6,755 bases of DNA, from the NCBI GenBank assembly GCA_947258625.1, contig CAMYJN010000127.1, forward strand, positions 1 through 6,755. Direction: 5' to 3'. How positions within the stretch are numbered: the stretch's first letter is position 1; the number at the start of each line of letters is the position of its first letter. Below the pieces are notes generated by a model that had not been told where the DNA came from, made no database searches, and saw only the letters and a program-made list of their open reading frames with translations. Positions 1 to 5,674 of this stretch are shown here, piece after piece. The stretch comes from an uncultured Polyangiaceae bacterium. GTDB taxonomy: Bacteria > Myxococcota_A > Polyangia > Polyangiales > Houyiibacteriaceae. The position numbers and the translations under genes were made by a program.

Positions 1-1
1 C

Positions 2-553
2 GGCTGCGGTAGCCGCACGGAGCGGGACGACCTCGTTCGCTTGGTGGTCGGGCCGAGCGCACCCTTCGTCGCGGTGGACCTCGGGCGGCGCCTTGGCGGC
101 CGGGGGGTGTCGGTTCATCCTAAAAAAGCCTGCATTCGTTCGGCAACGCTGCGCGGCGGCTTAGCCCGGGCGCTTCGGGGCGTGGCTCAGGTCGAGCCAG
201 AGACCATCGAGCGGATGATCGTGCAGCAGTTCGAGCGGCGTGCCCTAGGCCTGTTGAGCTCTGCCCAGCGCGCGCGCAGTCTGGCGGTCGGCGCGGACGC
301 GGTTCGTTCCGCATTGAAGGCAAATCAGGGGGATCTGTTGATCCGCGCGAAGGATTCCCGTGGTCGAGGCGATGAGCTCGCGCGCGCGGCAACCGCGCTT
401 GGTTGCGCGACGGCCACTTGGGGGACAAAGGCGAGCGTAGGGGACGCGTTTGGTCGATCGGAGCTTGGCGTCGTCCTGGTGACGGATCGGGGTATCGCTC
501 GCGCTGTTCTCGATTGCCTGTCGCATATCGAGGCCCTATCGGAGGATGGATGA
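2..553 (+). CDS. ylxR: YlxR (DUF448) protein fused to an L7Ae/YlxQ-like RNA-binding domain, 5'-truncated by window
   Basis: The reading frame is open from base 2, so the true start lies upstream; the TTG at 41 falls inside the conserved domain and is not a credible start. The first visible residues (GCGSRTERDDLVRLV) match the second half of the YlxR signature CxGC...LxRLV, and GGRGVSVHPKKAC matches its GRGaYvxPxxxC motif. After a helical linker, a second domain starts near base 242 (ALGLLSSAQRARSLAVG, then DLLIRAKDSRGRGDELA, then FGRSELGVVLVTDRGIARAVLD). It follows the L7Ae/YlxQ pattern of an A-x-D-x-S/R core and a late LG box. YlxR and YlxQ are small RNA-binding proteins encoded beside nusA and infB; YlxR is reported to bind RNase P RNA in Firmicutes. 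No separate ylxQ lies before infB, which fits a fusion. The stop overlaps the infB start by 4 nt. The YlxR assignment is firm; the L7Ae domain is a weaker pattern match. Confidence 0.85.
   Translation, partial: GCGSRTERDDLVRLVVGPSAPFVAVDLGRRLGGRGVSVHPKKACIRSATLRGGLARALRGVAQVEPETIERMIVQQFERRALGLLSSAQRARSLAVGADAVRSALKANQGDLLIRAKDSRGRGDELARAATALGCATATWGTKASVGDAFGRSELGVVLVTDRGIARAVLDCLSHIEALSEDG
541..545 (+). promoter_or_regulatory. Shine-Dalgarno site for infB
   Basis: GGAGG sits 4 nt before the ATG at 550, inside the last codons of the ylxR-type gene. Together with the conserved N-terminal IF2 module that begins at this ATG, it fixes the infB start. The ATG at 546 is out of frame. Confidence 0.75.
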
Positions 554-3060
554 CTAAGGTTCGAGTCTACGAGGTCGCCCGGGAGTTGGGGGTCGAAAAT
601 CGCGACCTGATCCAGCGGATTGCGACCCTGGGGATTCAGGTGCGCAATCACATGAGCGTTCTGGATCCGGTCGAGGTGGACCGCATCAAGCGATCGCTCG
701 GCAAGGACCGTAGCGAGGCGATGGTCGAAGAGCGAATTCGGCCGACGGTCGTGCGCCGAAAGCGCCGCAAGAAGACCGAGGAAGCCGAGCCAGCGGCTGC
801 AGAAGCGCCGACGACCGGGCCAGCCGAGGAGCCCTCGTCAGAACCGGCTGCGCCAACTGCTGCGCCGATGAGCACACAGGACCTCGTCGCCGAGCCCGAG
901 CCTCCGAGAGACGAAACGCCTGCGTCGGAGGCGCCAACTCCGGTGCCGCCCGCGCCGCCGCAAGAGCCGCGCACAGCCAAGCCGCTCCCGGAGCAAGAGC
1001 TTCCCGAAGAGCCCGGCGAGCAGGGTCGCTTCTCTCATGACGCTTTGCCGCCCGGCGTCATGCGTCGCGGCAAGGCGAAGGCCCCGAGCGCGACACCACT
1101 CTCGGAAGGCGCCCGCCGACGCATCGTCGCCGAGCACGCCGCGCAGCGCGAGCAGCATGCACCAAGGCGTCGCGAGATTCGAGGGCGCTCTTCGATCGGT
1201 CCCACTGGCCGACCGCAGGGACGCCCGGGTAAGAAGCGTCTGCAGCCCGGCAAGAAGCCCAAGCAAACCGAAATTACGGTGCCAGGCGCACAGAAGCGCG
1301 TCATCCGAATCGAAGACAACGTCCAGCTTCAGACGCTCGCGCAGCGCATGAGCCTCAAGGCAACCGAAGTGCTGATGAAGTTGATGGAGCTCGGAGTGTC
1401 GGGCGTGCACATCAACAGCACGCTCGACGCAGACACCGCCGCGGTGTTGGCCGGCGAGTTCAACTACGAAGTCGAAAACGTCGCGATGAGCGAGGACCAA
1501 ATCGTCGGCGATGCACGCGGCGAGTTCGAGGACAAAGCCGGCGACCGAGCGCATCGACCGCCCGTCGTGACGGTCATGGGTCACGTTGACCATGGTAAGA
1601 CCTCGCTTCTGGACAAGATTCGCGAGGCCGACGTCGTCGCAGGCGAAGCGGGCGGCATCACGCAGCACATCGGCGCCTATCGCGTGGACACCAGTCGCGG
1701 GACGGTCGTGTTCCTCGATACACCGGGCCACGAAGCGTTTACCGCGATGCGTGCCCGCGGCGCCCAGGCAACCGACATCGTCGTCCTCGTGGTGGCCGCC
1801 GACGACGGCGTCATGCCGCAAACCAGGGAGGCGATCGCTCACGCACAGGCGGCCAAAGTTCCGATCGTCGTGGCGGTCAACAAGATCGACAAGCCGGAAG
1901 CGAATCCGGACACGGTCAAGAACGAGCTCGCCGCCTTGGGCCTGCAGCCAGAGGACTGGGGCGGAGACACCGTTTTCATTCCGTGCTCGGCCATCACGGG
2001 GGAAGGCATCGACGGCCTCCTCGAGAACGTTCTACTGCAGGCCGAGCTCCTCGAGCTCACCGCAAACCCGAGCATCCCAGCCGAGGGTGTCGTCCTAGAA
2101 GCATATCTCGACCGTGGCCGAGGTCCGGTCGCTAACGTCCTGATACGAGACGGTTCTTTGGATGCAGGGGACTATGTCGTTGCCGGTGGCTCTTGGGGTC
2201 GCGTTCGCGCGATGACCGACGACCGCGGCAGCCAGATTGCCAGTGCAGGTCCTGCCACCCCGGTCGAAGTGCTTGGTTTGGCGGAGCTTCCTGCGGCGGG
2301 CGACCTCTTCTACGAGGTGACCGACCAGCGGAAGGCCCAGCAAGTGGCCGGGGCGCGGAAGAAGCCTGGGACTGCGAGCGCCGCACCCACAGGCGGGCTT
2401 CGTGGTCTCGATCAATTCCAGGCCATGATGCAGACCGGGGATGTCCAGGAGCTGCGGCTCGTGGTCAAGGCCGACGTGCAGGGTTCGGTGGAGGCGCTCC
2501 AAGGCGCGCTCACCGACCTGGCGACCGAGAAGGTCAAGGTCAACGTCATTCATACCGGCGTGGGCGGCATCACCGAGAACGACGTGATGCTCGCGAGCGC
2601 ATCCCAAGCCATCGTCCTCGGCTTCAATGTGCGGCCCCAGGGCAAGGCCTCGTCGACCGCCAAGAAGGAATCCGTCGAGATTCGAACGTATAGCGTCATC
2701 TACGAGGCCATCGACGAGGTGAAGGCGGCGATGAAGGGCCTCCTCGCGCCGAAAATCGTCCAAGAGGAACTTGGCAAGGCCGAAGTTCGCCAAACGTTTG
2801 GCATTCCGAAAATCGGCACCATTGCGGGCTGCATGGTCCTCGAAGGAAAAATCAATCGCGGAGGCAAGGCGCGTCTCGTGCGTGACGGCGTTGTCGTCTG
2901 GGAGGGTGCGATGGGCTCCCTTCGACGCTTCAAAGAAGACACGAAGGAAGTTCAGTCTGGGATGGAATGCGGCATCGGCCTTCAGGGCTTCAACGACATC
3001 AAAGAGCAAGACATCATCGAGTGCTACGAAGAGAAGCAGGTCGAGGCGACTCTCGAGTGA
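550..3060 (+). CDS. infB: Translation initiation factor IF-2
   Basis: This is the GTPase that delivers formyl-Met-tRNA to the 30S subunit and promotes subunit joining. The 836-aa product starts at an ATG overlapping the upstream TGA (ATGA). The frame is open further upstream, to 403, but that stretch has no IF2 similarity. Residues 1-50 form a first IF2_N module ([16 protein letters not shown]). Residues 69-75 are basic (RRKRRKK), 76-158 are Pro/Ala/Glu-rich and acidic, and about 186-252 are Arg/Lys-rich. A second IF2_N module lies at about 258-310. The G domain has G1 GHVDHGKT at 344-351, DTPGH at 390-394, NKID at 444-447 and SA at 480-481, so all GTP-binding motifs are intact. A beta-barrel domain II (about 515-600), domain III and the C-terminal fMet-tRNA-binding domain with GMECGI at 804-809 follow. 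The length is within the usual bacterial range, with a long N-terminal part. No internal in-frame start with a good ribosome binding site was seen, so shorter isoforms are not supported. Confidence 0.98.
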   Translation: MTKVRVYEVARELGVENRDLIQRIATLGIQVRNHMSVLDPVEVDRIKRSLGKDRSEAMVEERIRPTVVRRKRRKKTEEAEPAAAEAPTTGPAEEPSSEPAAPTAAPMSTQDLVAEPEPPRDETPASEAPTPVPPAPPQEPRTAKPLPEQELPEEPGEQGRFSHDALPPGVMRRGKAKAPSATPLSEGARRRIVAEHAAQREQHAPRRREIRGRSSIGPTGRPQGRPGKKRLQPGKKPKQTEITVPGAQKRVIRIEDNVQLQTLAQRMSLKATEVLMKLMELGVSGVHINSTLDADTAAVLAGEFNYEVENVAMSEDQIVGDARGEFEDKAGDRAHRPPVVTVMGHVDHGKTSLLDKIREADVVAGEAGGITQHIGAYRVDTSRGTVVFLDTPGHEAFTAMRARGAQATDIVVLVVAADDGVMPQTREAIAHAQAAKVPIVVAVNKIDKPEANPDTVKNELAALGLQPEDWGGDTVFIPCSAITGEGIDGLLENVLLQAELLELTANPSIPAEGVVLEAYLDRGRGPVANVLIRDGSLDAGDYVVAGGSWGRVRAMTDDRGSQIASAGPATPVEVLGLAELPAAGDLFYEVTDQRKAQQVAGARKKPGTASAAPTGGLRGLDQFQAMMQTGDVQELRLVVKADVQGSVEALQGALTDLATEKVKVNVIHTGVGGITENDVMLASASQAIVLGFNVRPQGKASSTAKKESVEIRTYSVIYEAIDEVKAAMKGLLAPKIVQEELGKAEVRQTFGIPKIGTIAGCMVLEGKINRGGKARLVRDGVVVWEGAMGSLRRFKEDTKEVQSGMECGIGLQGFNDIKEQDIIECYEEKQVEATLE

Positions 3061-3070
3061 GTTGAGCGCC

Positions 3071-3076
3071 GAAAGG
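3071..3076 (+). promoter_or_regulatory. Shine-Dalgarno site for the DUF503 gene
   Basis: GAAAGG lies 7 nt before the ATG at 3084, within the 23-nt gap after infB. This is the longest intergenic gap in the window and has no room for a promoter or terminator hairpin. Confidence 0.5.
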
Positions 3077-3083
3077 TCTGAAC

Positions 3084-3395
3084 ATGGTCGTCGGCGTTTG
3101 CCAGATTTCGCTTTCCTTGCCGGGAGTAACCTCGCTCAAGGCCAAGCGGTCGATTGTGCGCAAAGTGCTCGACCGGACCGCCAACCGCTTCAATGTCGCC
3201 GTAGCTGAGGTCGGGCAGCAGGACGCGCATCGGCAATCCACGCTCGGCTTCGCAGTGGTTTCGGGTGACCGGCGCCATGCGAATTCGATGCTCGATGCGA
3301 TTGCGGAGTTCGTCGAAGGGTCCGCGGACACCGTGATCCTGAATCGCTCGATGGAGCTGGTGTCTTTGGGTGAGCTCGGGGACTGGACGGGCTGA
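3084..3395 (+). CDS. ylxP: DUF503 family protein (YlxP-like)
   Basis: This small protein of 103 aa has the usual length for DUF503. Family hallmarks are the start MVVGVCQISLSLPG, SLKAKR at residues 17-22, RFNVAVAEV at 35-43, STLGFAVVSGD at about 52-61 and a late conserved Glu in SMELVSLGEL. The residue that is commonly Trp in the middle motif (QDxW) is His here (QDAHRQ). The molecular role of the family is not established; its recurrent position between infB and rbfA suggests work in ribosome assembly or translation, which is an inference from context. It begins 23 nt after infB and ends 3 nt before rbfA, so it is almost certainly co-transcribed. No signal peptide or membrane segment is visible, so it should be cytoplasmic. 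Confidence 0.9.
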   Translation: MVVGVCQISLSLPGVTSLKAKRSIVRKVLDRTANRFNVAVAEVGQQDAHRQSTLGFAVVSGDRRHANSMLDAIAEFVEGSADTVILNRSMELVSLGELGDWTG

Positions 3396-3398
3396 ACG

Positions 3399-3788
3399 AT
3401 GGCGCAAAAAGGTTTTCGAAGGGCAGATCGGGTTTCAGAGCGCATTCGGAGTGAGCTGATGGAGCTCATGCTTCGCGGAAGCGTCCGCGACCCAGCCGCC
3501 AAGGACGTCGTGGTGTCCGCCGTGCGAATGACCGACGACTTGAGCATCGCCCGAGTATACGTACGCGTGCTCGAAGAGATCGACTCCGACCGCCAAGACC
3601 TCGTCGTCGAAGCGCTTCAGCGAGCGAGCGGCTTTCTTCGCCGCGCGATCGGCCAGCGGCTCCAGCTGCGACACGTTCCGTCGCTCGAGTTCTACTGGGA
3701 TGAGGTGGTGGACTCGGCGCTTCGCATCGAATCCATCCTAGACGAAATCCGCGAGGAGCCGAACACCGGATCGGAGGGTTCCAAGTGA
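3399..3788 (+). CDS. rbfA: Ribosome-binding factor A
   Basis: RbfA is a cold-shock-linked 30S maturation factor that binds near the 16S rRNA 5' helix and aids its processing. The 129-aa product has the standard family size. It shows RVSERIRSEL at residues 11-20, an Asp-Pro at 31-32, the DDLSIARVYV strand at 47-55, and the helix-kink-helix of its type II KH-like fold with an AxG kink (Ala76-Ser77-Gly78) where classical KH domains have GxxG. The strand VPSLEFYWDE at about 93-102 and SALRIESILDEI close the domain; the last 10 or so residues are a polar tail. The ATG at 3399 lies 3 nt after the DUF503 stop, with only a weak purine-rich stretch (GGACGGG, 3385-3391) as ribosome binding site. Its TGA overlaps the next start by 4 nt. 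Confidence 0.97.
   Translation: MAQKGFRRADRVSERIRSELMELMLRGSVRDPAAKDVVVSAVRMTDDLSIARVYVRVLEEIDSDRQDLVVEALQRASGFLRRAIGQRLQLRHVPSLEFYWDEVVDSALRIESILDEIREEPNTGSEGSK
3773..3778 (+). promoter_or_regulatory. Shine-Dalgarno site for the DHH phosphoesterase gene
   Basis: GGAGGG lies 6 nt before the GTG at 3785, inside the 3' end of rbfA. This strong match supports the GTG as the true start although it overlaps the rbfA stop. Confidence 0.75.
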
Positions 3789-4765
3789 TCGAAGAGGTGC
3801 TGGAGACAGCCCGTAGCGGGGAGCGTTTCTTGGTGGCCTGTCATCGTCGCCCGGATGCTGATTCGCTCGGCTCAGCGCTCGGGTTGATCAAGACCCTTCG
3901 CGCGATAGGCAAAGAGGCGACGCTCTTCATGCCCGAAGCGATTCCGGAGTCGCTGCTCTTCTTGATGGACGGCGAGCAGGGGCTTGCAGCGATCCCGCCG
4001 GGCACGCGCTTCGACGCGACCTGGGTGATGGACATTGCGGCCAAGGCGCTCCTGCCGCCGGGCTTCCCGAGCCACGAGGTCACGGGTCCGGTCATCATCA
4101 TCGACCACCACCATGCCCATGACGACGTCGGCGACATCGTCTATCGGGATACCAGTGCCGCCGCCACGGGCGAGGTCGTCATTCAGATCATCGAGGGACT
4201 CGGACTCGAGTCGATTCCTGATGGATCGGCAACCCCGATCTACGCCGCCATCGTGTCCGACACCGGTGGCTTTCGATACGCAACCACGAAGCCCGCGACC
4301 CTGCGCCTGGGTGCACGCCTCATCGAGGCCGGGGCGGACCCTTGGCAGGTGGCCTACCAGTTGTTCGAGCGTTGGAAGCCGGCACGGCTTCGACTGCTCT
4401 CGGCGATCATTTCGACGCTCGAATTCGCCTTTGACGGCCGGGTCGCGATCATGCGCGTCACGCGAGAGATGCTCGAGAGATGCGGCGCCGACGACGACAT
4501 GGTGGAAGGCATGGTGAACTACGCCCGTCGCGTCGAAGGCGCTGAGATTGGGGCCTTGCTCTGGCAGTGGCCCGTTCACGACGCCAGGGGCGAGCGCCTG
4601 GAGACCAAAATCAGCCTTCGCTCGAGTGGCGATACCGATGTTTCGGTGATTGCGGCAGCCCTCGACGGTGGGGGGCACCGTGCCGCGGCGGCCACCCAGC
4701 TCGACATCTCCATCGAAGAGGCCGAGAAGCGGTTGCGAGCCGAGCTCGCCAAGCACTTCGGATGA
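3785..4765 (+). CDS. nrnA: DHH/DHHA1 bifunctional oligoribonuclease / pAp phosphatase (NrnA-like)
   Basis: This 326-aa DHH-superfamily phosphoesterase probably degrades 2-5 nt RNAs to mononucleotides and converts 3'-phosphoadenosine 5'-phosphate to AMP, the two activities known for NrnA. The metal-binding motifs are all present: HRRPDAD with Asp24/Asp26, Asp83 in VMDIA, the DHHH signature at 107-110, and Asp159 in VSDTGGF. The C-terminal DHHA1 domain ends with the substrate-binding GGGH loop at 295-298. The length is close to B. subtilis NrnA. It starts at GTG in a GTGA overlap with rbfA and ends in an ATGA overlap with truB, so it is translationally tied to both. This rbfA-nrnA-truB order recurs in deltaproteobacterial-type genomes. 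Substrate choice between nanoRNA, pAp and cyclic-dinucleotide products such as pGpG or pApA cannot be decided from sequence alone. Confidence 0.93.
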   Translation: MIEEVLETARSGERFLVACHRRPDADSLGSALGLIKTLRAIGKEATLFMPEAIPESLLFLMDGEQGLAAIPPGTRFDATWVMDIAAKALLPPGFPSHEVTGPVIIIDHHHAHDDVGDIVYRDTSAAATGEVVIQIIEGLGLESIPDGSATPIYAAIVSDTGGFRYATTKPATLRLGARLIEAGADPWQVAYQLFERWKPARLRLLSAIISTLEFAFDGRVAIMRVTREMLERCGADDDMVEGMVNYARRVEGAEIGALLWQWPVHDARGERLETKISLRSSGDTDVSVIAAALDGGGHRAAAATQLDISIEEAEKRLRAELAKHFG

Positions 4766-5673
4766 ACGGGGTCCTGATCGTCGACAAGCCGGCCGGATGC
4801 ACTTCCCATGACGTCGTGCAGCGGGTTCGGAAGGCGATTCAGCAGCGGTCCGTGGGTCACGCTGGCACGCTCGATCCGTTGGCAACCGGCGTCTTGGTCG
4901 TGGCGATAGGGGAGGGGACGAAGCTCGTTTCGCACCTGCAGTCGGACGACAAGCGTTACGAGGTGAGCATCGCACTCGGCGCGGAGACCGATTCGCTCGA
5001 TGCAGACGGCGAGATCACCGACAGGGCCGACGTGCCGACGCTGGATCGGGCCGCGGTGGAGCGGGCGCTGCAGCCGTTCATCGGGCGCTACCCTCAAACC
5101 GCGCCCAAGCTGAGCGCAATCAAGCTTGGCGGTACGCCGCTTCATCGCCGGATGCGCCGTGGCGAAGAGGTTGAAGCCCCCGTGCGCGAGGTCGAGCTTT
5201 ATGCGGCAAACGTCGTCGGGGTCAGTCAAGACACGATCGTCCTGCGGCTCCATTGCGGCAAGGGCTTCTACGTGCGTTCGCTCGCGCGCGATCTCGCCAG
5301 GGCCCTCGGGACGCTCGGGTACGTGAAGGACCTGCGCAGAACCGCGAGCGGCCCGTTTTCAATCGACTCGGCGCTCTACGGCGACCAGATGACCTCCGAG
5401 GCGATCGAAGGACGATTGATCCCGTTGAGGCAGGCCTGCAGCACTTTGCGGCGGGTCGAGCTCAACGACGACGGTGTGGCCCATGCCCGTCACGGCCGGC
5501 CGATCGGTCCGGAGGTTATCCTTAATCAGGGCTGGCGGGAGGCTTCGACTGAGGAGCCGCTCGCGCTTTTCGCGCCGGACGGCGAACCCATCGCCCTCGG
5601 CCGGCGGGTCGACGAGGGGATTCGGGTCGTGCGAGGGTTCGCCGCCAGTGCCCCGGATGTGGTAGGTCGCTGA
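4762..5673 (+). CDS. truB: tRNA pseudouridine(55) synthase TruB
   Basis: TruB isomerises U55 in the T-loop of most tRNAs to pseudouridine and also acts as a tRNA folding chaperone. The 303-aa product opens with NGVLIVDKPAGCTSHDVV and carries the catalytic motif GHAGTLDPLATGVL with nucleophile Asp38. KRYEVSIALGAETDSLDADG supplies the active-site Tyr66, and GKGFYVRSLARDL the conserved Tyr170. Residues from about 230 form the C-terminal PUA-like region (HGRPIG, GEPIALGRR). The motif usually read as P-x-Y/F-SAxK is PKLSAIK at 115-121, so the aromatic residue is Leu here. The following lYexAR-type segment is LHRRMRRG. The ATG at 4762 overlaps the upstream TGA; the frame is open further upstream but has no TruB similarity. 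There is no clear Shine-Dalgarno site, so translation probably depends on coupling to the preceding gene. Confidence 0.97.
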   Translation: MNGVLIVDKPAGCTSHDVVQRVRKAIQQRSVGHAGTLDPLATGVLVVAIGEGTKLVSHLQSDDKRYEVSIALGAETDSLDADGEITDRADVPTLDRAAVERALQPFIGRYPQTAPKLSAIKLGGTPLHRRMRRGEEVEAPVREVELYAANVVGVSQDTIVLRLHCGKGFYVRSLARDLARALGTLGYVKDLRRTASGPFSIDSALYGDQMTSEAIEGRLIPLRQACSTLRRVELNDDGVAHARHGRPIGPEVILNQGWREASTEEPLALFAPDGEPIALGRRVDEGIRVVRGFAASAPDVVGR

Positions 5674-5674
5674 C

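Noticed and set aside
403..549. Upstream in-frame extension of infB by 49 codons, from the ATG at 403
   Set aside because: The extension overlaps the conserved end of the YlxR-L7Ae gene, has no IF2 similarity, and the ATG at 550 has a GGAGG site and begins exactly at the IF2_N module.
721..1080. Possible internal infB start sites giving shorter IF2 isoforms, as in enteric bacteria
   Set aside because: Met codons at 721, 868 and 1060 lack a properly spaced Shine-Dalgarno site; the GAGG before 721 is too close to the ATG.
838..1842. Long antisense reading frame (334 codons) opposite infB
   Set aside because: It lies wholly over the conserved IF2 frame, is rich in Arg/Leu/Ala as expected for the reverse strand of a high-GC gene, and shows no recognisable domain.
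2095..3009. Antisense reading frame (304 codons) opposite the 3' half of infB
   Set aside because: It is opposite the conserved domains II-IV of IF2, with His/Asp/Leu-rich composition typical of a shadow frame. It has no motif and no convincing start signal.
3061..3083. Possible terminator or promoter in the infB/DUF503 gap
   Set aside because: Only 23 nt are available, with no inverted repeat, T-run or -35/-10 pair; the gap just holds a ribosome binding site.
4567..4761. Upstream in-frame extension of truB by 65 codons
   Set aside because: It overlaps the DHHA1 domain of the preceding gene in another frame, and TruB similarity begins exactly at the ATG at 4762.
3872..4975. Antisense reading frame (367 codons) opposite nrnA and the truB start
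   Set aside because: The + strand frames have intact catalytic motifs throughout this interval. The antisense product has low-complexity Arg-rich sequence and no recognisable family.
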